From NCBI RefSeq assembly GCF_013432195.1, contig NZ_JACCDB010000001.1:273679-337678 (forward strand): 64,000 nucleotides of DNA. Reading direction: 5' to 3'. Below the pieces are notes generated by a model that was not told the origin of the DNA, ran no database searches, and worked only from the letters and a program-made list of their open reading frames with translations. The translations under genes and the position numbers were made by a program. Numbering within the stretch: the first letter of the stretch is position 1; each line of letters starts with the position of its first letter. Positions 18,885-28,297 of this stretch are shown piece by piece. This stretch comes from Tepidicella baoligensis (GTDB lineage Bacteria; Pseudomonadota; Gammaproteobacteria; Burkholderiales; Burkholderiaceae_C).

Positions 18885-19664
18885 TCAGCCCAGCCAGTTC
18901 GGTTTGCGTTTCTGCAGGAAGGACTGCACGCCCTCTTTGCCTTCCGCGCTGGCGCGGATGTCGGCAATGCCTTGCACCGTGCGGCGGATCAGCGCCGCAT
19001 CGATGGTGTGCTCGGCCACGTCCTGCACCAGTTGCTTGCAGGCGCGCATGGCGGCGGGGCCGGCGCTGGTCAAGGCCTTGACCAGTTCATCGACTTTGGC
19101 GTCGAGCTGCTCGGCCGGCACCACCTCGTGCACGAAACCGATGCGGTGCGCCTCGGCGGCACTGAAACGTTCGGCCGTGAGGAAGTAGCGGTGCGCGGCG
19201 CGCGCGCCCATGGCCCGCGCCACATAGGGGCCGATGGTGGCCGGGATCAGGCCCAGCTTCACCTCGCTCAGGCAATAGCCGGCCGTGTCCACGCTCACGG
19301 CCATGTCGCAGCAGGCCACCAAGCCCATGCCACCGGCGTAGACGTCGCCCTGCACCCGGGCCACGGTGGGCTTGGGGCAGGTATAGATCACGCGCAGCAT
19401 CTCGGCCAGCTTGCCGGCATCGACCAGGTTTTCTTCGCGGCTGTAGTCGGCCATGCGGCGCATCCAGTTCAGGTCGGCGCCGGCGCAGAAGGCCGGTCCT
19501 TCTGCGGCGAGCACGATGGCGCGCACATCGTCGCGCTGGCCCAATTCGGTGAACACCTGCGTCAGCTCGGCGATCACCTCGTCATTGAAGGCATTGCGCA
19601 TCTCGGCACGGGTCAGTGTCACGGTGGCGCGGTAAGCCTCGACTTTCATGGTCAGGTTGTTCAT
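18885..19664 (-). CDS. liuC: Methylglutaconyl-CoA hydratase (enoyl-CoA hydratase family)
   Basis: 259 residues from the ATG at 19664, chosen because AGGAG lies seven bases before it; an upstream in-frame ATG at 19691 overlaps liuB. Crotonase fold: the oxyanion-hole segments are EGPAFCAGADLNWM and VQGDVYAGGMGLVACCDMAV. LiuC converts 3-methylglutaconyl-CoA to HMG-CoA between LiuB/D and MvaB. The ADLNWM motif is typical of the LiuC subgroup. It is tightly spaced: ten bases from liuB and 11 bases to liuD. Confidence 0.92.
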   Translation of the reverse strand: MNNLTMKVEAYRATVTLTRAEMRNAFNDEVIAELTQVFTELGQRDDVRAIVLAAEGPAFCAGADLNWMRRMADYSREENLVDAGKLAEMLRVIYTCPKPTVARVQGDVYAGGMGLVACCDMAVSVDTAGYCLSEVKLGLIPATIGPYVARAMGARAAHRYFLTAERFSAAEAHRIGFVHEVVPAEQLDAKVDELVKALTSAGPAAMRACKQLVQDVAEHTIDAALIRRTVQGIADIRASAEGKEGVQSFLQKRKPNWLG

Positions 19665-19674
19665 GCTTGACTCC

Positions 19675-21282
19675 TCACATACGGAAGACACCGAACTTGG
19701 TGTCGGGCGTGGGGGTGTTGAGGCTGGCGCTCAGGCCCAGCGCGAGCACACGGCGCGTGTCGGCGGGGTCGATGATGCCGTCGTCCCACAGGCGGGCGGT
19801 GGCGTAGTAGGGGTGGCCCTGCTCCTCGTACTGGCGGCGGATGGGCGCCTTGAAGGCCTCTTCTTCCTCCATGCTCCAACGGCCACCCTTGGCCTCGATA
19901 CCGTCGCGCTTGACCGTGGCCAGCACGCTGGCGGCCTGCTCGCCGCCCATCACGCTGATGCGCGCGTTCGGCCACATCCACAGAAAGCGCGGCGAATAGG
20001 CCCGGCCACACATGCCGTAGTTGCCCGCCCCAAAGCTGCCGCCGATGATGATGGTGAACTTCGGGACCTGCGCGGTGGCCACCGCGGTCACCATCTTGGC
20101 GCCGTTGCGCGCAATGCCTTCGTTTTCATACTTGCGGCCCACCATGAAGCCGGTGATGTTCTGCAGGAACACCAGTGGAATCTTGCGCTGGCAGCACAAC
20201 TCGATGAAGTGCGCGCCCTTCAAGGCCGACTCACTGAACAGAATGCCGTTGTTGGCGATGATGCCCACCGGCATGCCTTCGATGTGGGCAAAGCCGCACA
20301 CCAGCGTGGTGCCATAGCGCTGCTTGAATTCGTGCAGCTCGGAGCCGTCCACGATGCGGGCAATGATCTCGCGCACGTCGAATGGCTTGCGCGTATCGGT
20401 GGGGATGACGCCGTACAGTTCTTCGGCCGCATACTTCGGCGGACGCGCCTCGCGCAGAGGGGTGTCCGGGCGCTTTTGGCGGCTGAGGTGGCGCACCGCC
20501 TCGCGCGCCAGCGCCAGTGCGTGCAGATCATTCTGCGCCAGGTGATCGGCCACGCCGCTCAGGCGTGTGTGCACGTCGCCACCGCCGAGGTCTTCGGCGC
20601 TCACCACCTCGCCGGTGGCGGCTTTCACCAGCGGCGGTCCACCCAAAAAGATGGTGCCCTGGTTCTTCACGATGATGGTCTCGTCGCTCATGGCGGGCAC
20701 GTAGGCGCCGCCCGCCGTGCACGAGCCCATCACCACCGCGATCTGCGCAATGCCCTGGGCGCTCATGTTGGCCTGGTTGTAGAAGATACGGCCGAAATGG
20801 TCGCGGTCAGGGAACACCTCGTCCTGGTTGGGCAGGTTGGCGCCACCCGAGTCCACCAGATAGATGCACGGCAGGCCATTTTGCTGCGCGATCTCCTGCG
20901 CCCGCAGGTGCTTCTTCACCGTCATGGGGTAGTAGGTGCCACCCTTGACGGTGGCGTCGTTGCAGACGATCATGCAGTCCACCCCACTGACTCGGCCGAT
21001 GCCCGCGATCAGGCCGGCGCTCGGCGCATCGTTGCCATACATGTTCAGCGCGGCCAGCGGCGCAATCTCCAGAAAGGGCGTGCCGGGGTCGAGCAGCATC
21101 TGCACCCGGTCGCGCGGCAGCAGCTTGCCACGGGCGGTGTGCTTGGCGCGAGCGGCCTCACCGCCGCCCAGCGCCACCTTCTCGATGTGGGCGCGCAAAT
21201 CATCCACCAGCGCACGCATGGCCTGCGCGTTGTGCTGGAAATCGGCGGAACGGGGATTGAGCTGGGTCTCCAGAACGGTCAT
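19675..21282 (-). CDS. liuB: 3-Methylcrotonyl-CoA carboxylase, carboxyltransferase beta subunit
   Basis: 535 residues from MTVLETQLN, exactly the usual length; a longer frame to 21570 adds residues unlike the family. It carries the two crotonase-like carboxyltransferase halves. Seen are [43 protein letters not shown] (written here in parts: [11 protein letters not shown] and FPDRDHFGR), [11 protein letters not shown] and [18 protein letters not shown]. It transfers the carboxyl from LiuD biotin to 3-methylcrotonyl-CoA. It is the first gene of the eight-gene operon. A divergent AraC-family gene begins 131 bp away and is the likely regulator. Confidence 0.95.
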   Translation of the reverse strand: MTVLETQLNPRSADFQHNAQAMRALVDDLRAHIEKVALGGGEAARAKHTARGKLLPRDRVQMLLDPGTPFLEIAPLAALNMYGNDAPSAGLIAGIGRVSGVDCMIVCNDATVKGGTYYPMTVKKHLRAQEIAQQNGLPCIYLVDSGGANLPNQDEVFPDRDHFGRIFYNQANMSAQGIAQIAVVMGSCTAGGAYVPAMSDETIIVKNQGTIFLGGPPLVKAATGEVVSAEDLGGGDVHTRLSGVADHLAQNDLHALALAREAVRHLSRQKRPDTPLREARPPKYAAEELYGVIPTDTRKPFDVREIIARIVDGSELHEFKQRYGTTLVCGFAHIEGMPVGIIANNGILFSESALKGAHFIELCCQRKIPLVFLQNITGFMVGRKYENEGIARNGAKMVTAVATAQVPKFTIIIGGSFGAGNYGMCGRAYSPRFLWMWPNARISVMGGEQAASVLATVKRDGIEAKGGRWSMEEEEAFKAPIRRQYEEQGHPYYATARLWDDGIIDPADTRRVLALGLSASLNTPTPDTKFGVFRM

Positions 21283-21413
21283 CGCTTGCTTTCCTTGTGG
21301 GCCAGAGGGCCATCGGATTGTCGGACACCGCGCGGCTTTCGACCAGCCCGCAGCGCCGTCAAGAAGGGTGCAAATCACGCCACGAAATGAGGGTTTTTTG
21401 GCACACTCTACCC

Positions 21414-22529
21414 ATGCTGCCCCGTTCGCCCGCCGCCCTGCACCGGCCCACGGCCTCAAACCCCGACAAGACCACCCCCAGAGCCTTGACGCCGATGGCA
21501 TTCGTGCGCGCCATCGTCTGGGCCTACGAGCGCCGGGGCATGGCCCCATCGAACGCCCTTTCCGTGGCACAGATCCCGCCGCAACTGCTGCATCGCCCTG
21601 AGGCCCGCATCACCGCGGCACAACTGGAACGCCTCTCCGACCATGCCATGCGCGAACTCGACGACGAGGCCCTGGGCTGGTTTTCACGCCGCTTGCCCTG
21701 GGGCAGCTACGGCATGCTGGCCCGGGCGTCGATCAGCGCCCCGACCCTGGGTGTGGCACTCAAGCGCTGGTGCCGCCACCACGGCCTGCTCACCGACGAC
21801 ATCGGCCTGCAACTCCAGGTGGCTGACGGGCTGGCCAGCGTGATCGTCACCGAAGCGCGCGACCTGGGGCCGGTGCGCGAGTTCTGCCTGGTCTCGGTGC
21901 TGCGCAACCTGCACGGGCTCGGCAGCTGGCTGATCGACTCCCGCATCCCGTTGCTGGCCGCGCAGTTCCCTTTCCCAACCCCGGCCCATGCGGACGTCTA
22001 TCCGGTGCTGTTTCCCGCGGCCGCACCCGCCCGCTTCGATGCAGGCCAGACCCTGCTGCGTTTCGACGCCCGTTACCTGGATCTGCCGTTGCGGCGCGAC
22101 GAACAAGCCCTGAACCAGATGCTCAAGCACGCGCTACCGCTCATGGTTCAGTCCTACCGCCGAGACCGGCTGCTCATGGAACGGGCCCGGCAATTGTTGC
22201 TCACGCAACCCCAGCAAACCCACAACGCCGAAAGGCTGGCCGCTTTGCTCCACATCTCGGCACGCACGCTCTACCGCCACCTCCATGAACAGGGCGTCAC
22301 CCTGCAGCACCTCAAGGATTCGGTGCGGCGCGAACGCGCATGCGAGTTGCTGTTGCGCACGCACAAACCCATCAAACAGGTCGCCGAAGCAGCCGGTTTC
22401 CAGAACGAAAAAAGCTTCATCCGCGCGTTTCGGCTGTGGACCGGACTCACCCCCGCCGCATACCGGCGCCAGCATACCGGTCACGCCATCGCTGGAGCGA
22501 AAAACACCCCCACGCATCTGCGACAATGA
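21414..22529 (+). CDS. AraC family transcriptional regulator, divergent to the liu operon
   Basis: 371 residues from the ATG at 21414. The N-terminal 200 residues match the arabinose-binding-like domain of the OruR/ArgR-type AraC subgroup ([17 protein letters not shown]). The C-terminal 100 residues hold two helix-turn-helix motifs ([19 protein letters not shown] and [23 protein letters not shown], the latter with the classic F...F-R-x-W-x-G-x-x-P-x-x-Y-R end). Its divergent position suggests control of liuB-DUF1289. No LiuR-type palindrome is visible between the two genes. The stop overlaps the next gene's start by ATGA. Confidence 0.9.
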   Translation: MLPRSPAALHRPTASNPDKTTPRALTPMAFVRAIVWAYERRGMAPSNALSVAQIPPQLLHRPEARITAAQLERLSDHAMRELDDEALGWFSRRLPWGSYGMLARASISAPTLGVALKRWCRHHGLLTDDIGLQLQVADGLASVIVTEARDLGPVREFCLVSVLRNLHGLGSWLIDSRIPLLAAQFPFPTPAHADVYPVLFPAAAPARFDAGQTLLRFDARYLDLPLRRDEQALNQMLKHALPLMVQSYRRDRLLMERARQLLLTQPQQTHNAERLAALLHISARTLYRHLHEQGVTLQHLKDSVRRERACELLLRTHKPIKQVAEAAGFQNEKSFIRAFRLWTGLTPAAYRRQHTGHAIAGAKNTPTHLRQ

Positions 22530-23911
22530 GTCGTCAACCGAGTCAGGCCGTCTGGCTCCCCAAGCCCATGTCCCCGGAAAGCCCCACCACCACCGCCCAC
22601 CTCACCCGCACGATCATCGATTACGCGGACACCCGGACCGTCATCGCCAAGGAGGCGATCTACAACACCCAGGGCACCAAGATTCTGGACCAGGGCGCCT
22701 CGATCCACGCCGGGCTGTACGACCGGCTGATGGCACATCAGCTCAGCCGCCCGCTGGAGGATGCGTTGACCGTCGAAGGCATGGTGGACGGAGCCGCCAT
22801 CCGCAAGGGCATCGAGGTGGCGATGGGTTTCGAGCCCTTCTATGCGCGACTCGCGACCCGGCCTCAGCAGGTGGATCGGCTGCTGGGCATTCTGGAAAGC
22901 ATTCCCTTGCCCGAAGCGGTGGCACTGCAACTGACCATCGCTCGCGACAAGCGACCCAGCCTCTACGATCATGCCCTGCGCAGTGCCTGGATCATGGCCT
23001 GGATCATGGCCTGGCTGAGCGATGATCCGCTGCGCCCTCAGTTCGATATCGGCATGGCCGCTGCCGCCGGCCTGCTGCACGACCTGGGCATGCTGCACCT
23101 CAACCCGGTGCTGATGGATCACAAGATCCAACTCACCCGCGAGCTGCGGCGCGAGCTCTACAGCCACCCGATCGTGAGCACGCTGCTCGTCGAGCGCCAT
23201 CACGTCTACCCCCAGGAGGTGGTGCGCGCGGTGATGGAGCATCACGAATACCTCAACGGTTCAGGGTATCCACGCGGCCTGCGCGGCCGCCAGATCAGCC
23301 CGATGGGGCAGCAACTCGCCCTCACCGACCTGGTCGTGGCCATGATCAGCGGCCATGACGACGGTGGCGAACTGCGGCTGAGCGTGCTGCTGCGCATGAA
23401 CATGCACCGCTATGCCCGCCCACTGATCAACCGGATACTCGGCGTGCTCGACCCGGCCCAGGACCCGCGCAGCGAGTCGGTGCTCCCGCTCGCGGCCCCG
23501 GTGGACGTGTTGCAACAGGTGCACCGCGTGCTGCAGGATTGGCCGCCCCCCTTCGCGCACTCTCCCGATATCACCCCCGCACGCCGCGAAGGCATGGCCG
23601 TGGTTTCGGAACTCATCAACGAACTGCTGCGCAACCTGGCCGAGGCCGGCCTGACGCCAGCACAGCTCGAACAGCTCGGCAACCCGACCGAAGACCCGAT
23701 GCTGATGAAAGAGCTCTCGCTGCTCGCACGTGAAGCCGTCTGGCAGCTCCGCGCCCTGGCCCGACAAGCCCGCCAGCGATGGGCGGCTGACCAGCACAGC
23801 AGCCATCCCGGGGAACTACAAGCCTGGCTCGACAGCGCGGACGCGCTGAGCCAGCGGATCAACGGCACCTCCGAGGGACAGGAGCCGGTGTACACACGCG
23901 CCACCCACTGA
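22526..23911 (+). CDS. Degenerate HD-GYP domain protein
   Basis: 461 residues from the ATG overlapping the araC stop. The central region is HD-GYP-like, with LLHDLG and HHEYLNGSGYPRGLRG retained. The HDxGK lysine is replaced by Met (HDLGML), the following P-x-x-IL-x-KPG stretch is missing, and HHExxDG has become HHEYLNG. It may therefore bind c-di-GMP or act as a scaffold, not as a phosphodiesterase. A 12-bp tandem duplication gives WIMAWIMAW in the first helix. No transmembrane segment is evident. It converges with a canonical HD-GYP gene 17 bases away. Confidence 0.82.
   Translation: MSRQPSQAVWLPKPMSPESPTTTAHLTRTIIDYADTRTVIAKEAIYNTQGTKILDQGASIHAGLYDRLMAHQLSRPLEDALTVEGMVDGAAIRKGIEVAMGFEPFYARLATRPQQVDRLLGILESIPLPEAVALQLTIARDKRPSLYDHALRSAWIMAWIMAWLSDDPLRPQFDIGMAAAAGLLHDLGMLHLNPVLMDHKIQLTRELRRELYSHPIVSTLLVERHHVYPQEVVRAVMEHHEYLNGSGYPRGLRGRQISPMGQQLALTDLVVAMISGHDDGGELRLSVLLRMNMHRYARPLINRILGVLDPAQDPRSESVLPLAAPVDVLQQVHRVLQDWPPPFAHSPDITPARREGMAVVSELINELLRNLAEAGLTPAQLEQLGNPTEDPMLMKELSLLAREAVWQLRALARQARQRWAADQHSSHPGELQAWLDSADALSQRINGTSEGQEPVYTRATH
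22985..23014 (+). repeat. 12-bp tandem repeat, 2.5 copies, in coding sequence
   Basis: The unit GCCTGGATCATG is repeated at 22985 and 22997, followed by a half unit GCCTGG. It codes for WIMAWIMAW in the HD-GYP-like protein and adds four residues to a helix without shifting the frame. Confidence 0.9.
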
Positions 23912-23928
23912 ACCGGGCGGCATACCGC

Positions 23929-25161
23929 TCAAGACACCAGAGAGCCTGCCCACAGCTCGTCCAACCCGCTGATCTGCCACTTGGCCGGGTCTTCACGCTT
24001 AACGATGCGGTGCGGACAATTCGGCTTGGACAAATCGATCAGCTCGGGCACCACGCGCTCGTAACTGTTGACGGAAAACACCGTCTTGACCATGGGTTTG
24101 AGCATGGACTTTTTCGACTGCTCCACCACCACCGCGAGTTTGCCGTTGCTCAACAGGACGAGCGAACCGATGGGGTAAATCCCGAGGCTGCGTACAAAGG
24201 CCTGGAACACCCGTGGATCCAGGTGCGAGTTGGTCCACTGCGCCATGCGCGCCAGCGATTCCGCCGGATCCCAGCCGGCCTTGTAGGGCCGGTTGGATGT
24301 GATGGCATCGTACACATCGCAGACCGCGCCCATGCGCGCCATCAGGCTGATCTCGTTGCCGCGCAGGCGATGCGGGTAGCCTGTGCCATCGAGCTTTTCG
24401 TGGTGGTGCAAACACACATCCAGGGCCTGCTCGTGCATCACTCCCGCCGCCACGAGCCGCTCATGGCCGCTGACGGGATGGCGGCGAATGCTCTCGAACT
24501 CCTCTTCCGTCAGGCGACCCGGCTTGTTCAGCACTTCCAGTGGCACGTCCATCTTGCCCAAATCGTGCAGCAATCCAGCGAAGCCTGCGGCCCGGGCTTC
24601 GTGGTCGCTCAGCCCGAGTCGGTAGGCGAGGGCGACCATGAGCGCGCAAACCGCGACCGAATGCATGTAGGTGTAATCGTCCGCCGTTTTCAGTCGGGCC
24701 AGGCTGATGAGCGCGTGGCCATTGCGTGTCACCGAATCCGCAATGTCCTCTGCCACCTGGCGCGCCACTTCCTTGTTGATGGCCTTGCCCATACGGGCAT
24801 CGCAGAACATGGCGGTGATGGCTCCACCTGCGCTGTAGCAAATGGCCGCGGCACGCCGCAGTTCATCTTCGGTGGAACAGGCCGCCAACGAACGTTGGAC
24901 CGAGCGGTCCTCACGCAGCGCCTCCTCCATCTGCTCCACCGACTCGACCTGGGCCACGGCCGGCGTTGCGTCGGCCACATCCGCCCCTTTGCTGACGTCG
25001 ATCCACACTTCACGCACAGCGCTGGCGCGCACCTTCTGTATATCGGCCGGATCCTCCAGCAGGAATCTGGAGCGCCAAAAGGGGTGGTCCAGCCAGGAAC
25101 CGGCAAACGACTGGATATACATCCCCAGGCGCAAGTCCTGAACCGAGATCTTCTTCAGCAT
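23929..25161 (-). CDS. HD-GYP c-di-GMP phosphodiesterase
   Basis: 410 residues from MLKKISVQDL; a longer frame from 25206 is possible. The N-terminal DUF3391-type region (about 1-120; LRLGMYIQSF, then W-I-D-V) is typical of this protein class. The HD-GYP domain (about 150-340) is canonical: HSVAVCALM, HDLGKMDVPLEVLNKPGRL, HPVSGHERL, HHHEKLDGTGYP and DVYDAITSNRPYK. All metal ligands of the family are present, so c-di-GMP hydrolysis is expected. It is cytoplasmic. It lies end to end with the degenerate HD-GYP gene and after a Fur-box two-gene unit. Confidence 0.92.
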   Translation of the reverse strand: MLKKISVQDLRLGMYIQSFAGSWLDHPFWRSRFLLEDPADIQKVRASAVREVWIDVSKGADVADATPAVAQVESVEQMEEALREDRSVQRSLAACSTEDELRRAAAICYSAGGAITAMFCDARMGKAINKEVARQVAEDIADSVTRNGHALISLARLKTADDYTYMHSVAVCALMVALAYRLGLSDHEARAAGFAGLLHDLGKMDVPLEVLNKPGRLTEEEFESIRRHPVSGHERLVAAGVMHEQALDVCLHHHEKLDGTGYPHRLRGNEISLMARMGAVCDVYDAITSNRPYKAGWDPAESLARMAQWTNSHLDPRVFQAFVRSLGIYPIGSLVLLSNGKLAVVVEQSKKSMLKPMVKTVFSVNSYERVVPELIDLSKPNCPHRIVKREDPAKWQISGLDELWAGSLVS

Positions 25162-25227
25162 GTCACGACAAACGGGGCCATTGGGGCAAACATCCATTAT
25201 GCCCATCGCGCTGGTGTCGTTGCTGAA

Positions 25228-25614
25228 TCAAGTTACAGGTATGTGGCTGGTCCCATTGCGCTCCAAGCGCTCGCAGGGCAGCCCGTCCCGGCGACAGTGC
25301 CCATCTGCTTCGAGCCAATGATGCGCATGCGATGCGCAGCCCGTCTGACAGATCACCTCCGCCACCGTCCATCCCCCTGCTTCCAGGACCTTTCCCAGGG
25401 TCTGCCGTCGATGGGAAGGCGACCACCTTATCTCGACCTGCGCTTGACCGCTCAAGCCCCACAAAGCCGCCGTCCTGGCCACGATCGCATGGACGCGCCA
25501 GCGAATCACCTCCCCCTCCAAGCGCTCGATGCGCGCCGTCAGAGCCTGGACAGTCTCTGTCATGCGTTGTTGGACACGACCCATGCGTCGAATCAGAAAA
25601 ACATGCTCGTCCAT
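25228..25614 (-). CDS. Unknown protein, second gene of a possible Fur-controlled pair
   Basis: 128 residues from MDEHVFLIRR. I do not recognise the family. Residues 10-35 (VQQRMTETVQALTARIERLEGEV) look coiled-coil, followed by a hydrophobic patch (IVARTAALWGL) and a C-terminal part with four Cys and several His (CQTGCASHAHHW, then CRRDGLPCERL), which could bind metal. It starts 23 bases after the previous gene on the same strand. An upstream in-frame ATG (25836) would overlap that gene and is rejected. Coding status is plausible, not certain. Confidence 0.5.
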   Translation of the reverse strand: MDEHVFLIRRMGRVQQRMTETVQALTARIERLEGEVIRWRVHAIVARTAALWGLSGQAQVEIRWSPSHRRQTLGKVLEAGGWTVAEVICQTGCASHAHHWLEADGHCRRDGLPCERLERNGTSHIPVT

Positions 25615-25637
25615 GCCATGGCCTCGGGTACGTCGTT

Positions 25638-25952
25638 TTAATGCCACGCCCCAGTGGCCTGCGCCCAGGCTCGAACCGGTGGTTCGGCTGGATCCGTTGG
25701 CGTAACCAGGTTCATCCAGTGACGATGCATGCGACCCGCCACCATCCGGAAGTTCTCGCTCAACGAAGGATGGCTTGCCAGAAAAAACAGGTTGGACACC
25801 ACCTTCTGAGCCATCAGCATCCTGTGCTGCGGACAACGGTTTTCGGCATAGCCAGTCATCAGGGCCAACGTCCCAGCCAACATTGCCTCAGCACACGGCA
25901 TGGTGTAACCAGCGCTGTCGTCGTCTTCTTGAACTTGTACCAAAGGATTCAT
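25638..25952 (-). CDS. Unknown small protein behind a Fur-box-like site
   Basis: 104 residues, not recognised. It is mostly helical, with one hydrophobic stretch (MLAGTLALMTGY), a His/Met-rich middle (RCPQHRMLMAQKVV) and a conserved-looking SENFRMVAGRMHRHWMNL near the C-terminus. AGGAGATCCTC lies just before the ATG. The 5' region is AT-rich and holds a good Fur-type operator, which suggests induction under iron limitation. A second small gene follows 23 bases downstream, so the two probably form a unit. Confidence 0.65.
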   Translation of the reverse strand: MNPLVQVQEDDDSAGYTMPCAEAMLAGTLALMTGYAENRCPQHRMLMAQKVVSNLFFLASHPSLSENFRMVAGRMHRHWMNLVTPTDPAEPPVRAWAQATGAWH

Positions 25953-25979
25953 GAGGATCTCCTGTGTGACCAGGCCTCG

Positions 25980-26010
25980 ATATTAAATGAGAATGATTTT
26001 TATTTAATAT
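25980..26010 (-). promoter_or_regulatory. Fur-box-like operator in an AT-rich promoter
   Basis: On the minus strand 26004-25985 reads AAATAAAAATCATTCTCATT, close to the Fur box (AATGATAATCATTCTCATT type). It lies inside a perfect dyad, ATATTAAAT (25980-25988) and ATTTAATAT (26002-26010). A possible -35 TTGGAA and -10 TATTAA with a 16-bp spacer lie just upstream on the minus strand. The stretch 25970-26080 is far more AT-rich than its surroundings. Confidence 0.65.
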
Positions 26011-26163
26011 GTAGATCATCAAATATTCCAATCAATTATGATTTGACAATTGATATTAGTCATCGATGAGCATGATTGATCGGCACGACATGAACCGGTC
26101 GCTCACGGCCTTACGCACTGCGTTGGACAACAGCGCACCGACGGCAACACGGCAGTCCCGACC

Positions 26164-28215
26164 TCATGCCATGCGAGTGGCAGGCTCCGGGTTCACGATG
26201 GACAAGGTATCGTCCCGATCCGGTTCACCGGCATATACCACCAGCAGGTTGGCTTTCGGAAAGGTTTCGGCCAATTCTTCCGGCAGCCGGGTCATGGCCG
26301 GTTTCCACGCCAGCCCGCCTTGACGCGCACCGAGCAGCACGATCAGATCGCCATCGCGGAAGTGCTCTTGCAACACACGGCGCAGGCCAGCCCAGCGGGC
26401 GAGCTTGCCTGGCACCAGGTCGCAGCCGGGCCTGATAGAACGGATGCGCTTGAACATGCGCTCGAAACCGGCCTCCTCCGTGAGCACCAAGATGGGGGCG
26501 CTGAGTTGATGCGACAGCCGCTTGACCAATTCGATACCCGCCTGGAAACCGGGTTCGAGATCCGCCTCCGGCGGGATCGCCAGCAGCATGCGCCGGGTGG
26601 TGTTGAGCGGCTCGCGCGGACGCAACACCACCAGTGAAAAATCACGGTCGCGCAGCAGGTTTTCCATCAACGAACCGAAGAAGAACTCGGGCGCGCGGCT
26701 CTGCTCGCTCCAGCCCATCAGCACCTCGGTGGCATTGAGCTCACGCCGGGCCTTCAGCACCCCGGAAGCCAGGTTGAAATCGATACGGGTCAAAGGCGTG
26801 GCCGGCACTTCGGCCTGAGACAGGTAACTCACCGCCTGGCCGAGCACCTGCTCGGCCACGGCCACCTGGGTCGTGGTGTTGCCGTTGTCCTGCACCACCG
26901 TCATCGGGTAGATCGGTTGCTCGTGATCAGGCTTGCGCAGCAGCAGGGCGAGGTCGAGCAGGTGGCTCAAGGGCGCCCGTTCCGACAACGCCGTGAGGAT
27001 ACGCTGACGCTCCCCCGGTGCGGCCACGGCAAGTTCGTCCGTGTCCTGGATCAGCAGCCGGCCGTAACGGTCCACCTGCCAGGGAGCGATCACACAGGTC
27101 ACGAGGATCATCACGATGGCGCCGTTGACCACGGCGTCGTCGAACAGGCCGATGTCGTAACCCACCACCGTGGCCGCCAGCGTGGCCGCGGCCTGGGCCA
27201 CGCTGAGCCCGAACACCACCCGCGCCTGTGCCGGGCTGTAGCCCAGCACCAGGCTGCTGAGGCGGGCGGCCAGCCATTTCGTCAGCGTGACCGTGGCGAC
27301 CATGGCCACGGTGATGATCAGCGCGCGCCAGTCGGCCAGGAACACGCGCACGTCCAGCAGCATGCCCACCGACAACAGGAAGAACGGCACGAAGATGGCC
27401 TCACCGGTGAACTGGATGCGGTTCATCAGCGTGCTGTTGTGAGGGATGAGGCGGTTCAACGCCAGGCCGGCCAGGAAGGCACCGACGATGGGCTCGGATC
27501 CCGCGGCGTGCGACAGGCTGGCGCAGCCGAACACCACGGCGAGCACGAACACGAATTCGGTGACCCCGTCCCGCCCCACATGGCGGAAGAACCAGCGCGC
27601 CAGCTTGGGCAGGCCGTACAGAATGGCGAACACGTACAGCCCCAGGCTCGCGCCCAGGCGGTACCAGAAATGGTCATCCACCTCACCACGCACCGAGCCG
27701 GCGATCACCGCCAGCACCAGCAGCGCCAGCGTGTCGGTGATGATGGTGCCGCCCACGGCGGTCGTCACGGCGGTGTTGCGCGCAATGCCCAGACGGCTGG
27801 CGATGGGATACGCCAGCAAGGTGTGCGACGCGAAGAGCGATGCCAGCAGGATCGCCGCCGGCCAGGAAAAGCCCAGCACGTAGTGGCCCACCAGGGTGCC
27901 CACCCCCTGGGGAATCGCAAAGGTGAACAGGCCAAAGACGATGCTGTGGAACTTGGAGCGCTTGAGCACCACCATGTCGATTTCGAGCGCGGCGGTGAAC
28001 ATGATGTACAGCAACCCGACCGTGCCGAACAGCACGAAGGACTGGTCGCGCGCCAGCACGCCCAGCGCATTGGGCCCGAGCACGGCGCCCGCCAGCAACA
28101 GGCCGATCGTGCCCGGCAGTTGCCAGCGCCCCATCACGATGGGCGCCAGCAGGATCAGGAAGGCCACCAGGGCGAACACCGCCACCGGATCGGAAATCTG
28201 TAAAACGTCGAGCAT
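26164..28215 (-). CDS. CPA2 family cation:proton antiporter with cytoplasmic Usp-like tail
   Basis: 683 residues from MLDVLQISDP; an ATG five codons upstream is also possible. Residues 1-400 form about 12 hydrophobic helices of the Na+/H+ exchanger fold (LPGTIGLLLAGAVLGPNALG; the GSEPIVGAFLAGLALNRL ion-site region). Residues 430-683 are soluble and resemble universal-stress-type domains, suggesting nucleotide or stress regulation. It probably exchanges K+ or Na+ for H+ in the inner membrane. It is transcribed away from the adjacent sensor kinase gene with about 80 bp between the starts. Cation specificity is unknown. Confidence 0.87.
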   Translation of the reverse strand: MLDVLQISDPVAVFALVAFLILLAPIVMGRWQLPGTIGLLLAGAVLGPNALGVLARDQSFVLFGTVGLLYIMFTAALEIDMVVLKRSKFHSIVFGLFTFAIPQGVGTLVGHYVLGFSWPAAILLASLFASHTLLAYPIASRLGIARNTAVTTAVGGTIITDTLALLVLAVIAGSVRGEVDDHFWYRLGASLGLYVFAILYGLPKLARWFFRHVGRDGVTEFVFVLAVVFGCASLSHAAGSEPIVGAFLAGLALNRLIPHNSTLMNRIQFTGEAIFVPFFLLSVGMLLDVRVFLADWRALIITVAMVATVTLTKWLAARLSSLVLGYSPAQARVVFGLSVAQAAATLAATVVGYDIGLFDDAVVNGAIVMILVTCVIAPWQVDRYGRLLIQDTDELAVAAPGERQRILTALSERAPLSHLLDLALLLRKPDHEQPIYPMTVVQDNGNTTTQVAVAEQVLGQAVSYLSQAEVPATPLTRIDFNLASGVLKARRELNATEVLMGWSEQSRAPEFFFGSLMENLLRDRDFSLVVLRPREPLNTTRRMLLAIPPEADLEPGFQAGIELVKRLSHQLSAPILVLTEEAGFERMFKRIRSIRPGCDLVPGKLARWAGLRRVLQEHFRDGDLIVLLGARQGGLAWKPAMTRLPEELAETFPKANLLVVYAGEPDRDDTLSIVNPEPATRMA

Positions 28216-28271
28216 GCTGCATTGCATCAATTCAGGCAGGGTGCATCATACGTTCAGTGGCCCTCCCTCGC

Positions 28272-28287
28272 TGGCACACCCATTGCA
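28272..28287 (+). promoter_or_regulatory. Sigma-54-like -24/-12 element upstream of the sensor kinase gene
   Basis: TGGCACA (28272-28278), four bases, then TTGCA (28283-28287). It has the invariant GG-N10-GC spacing and one deviation from TGGCACG-N4-TTGCA. It ends 11 bases before the annotated ATG (28298), so transcription would start at about the ATG itself. Either the message is leaderless, the true start is downstream, or the match is fortuitous. Confidence 0.4.
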
Positions 28288-28297
28288 TGGTCCGGCC

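Noticed and set aside
25615-25836. N-terminal extension of the 128-residue unknown protein to an ATG at 25836
   Set aside because: It would overlap most of the preceding gene, and the extra residues look like antisense or out-of-frame sequence.
26066-26323. Small plus-strand frame of 85 codons downstream of the Fur-box region
   Set aside because: Most of it is antisense to the C-terminus of the antiporter; no Shine-Dalgarno or recognisable pattern.
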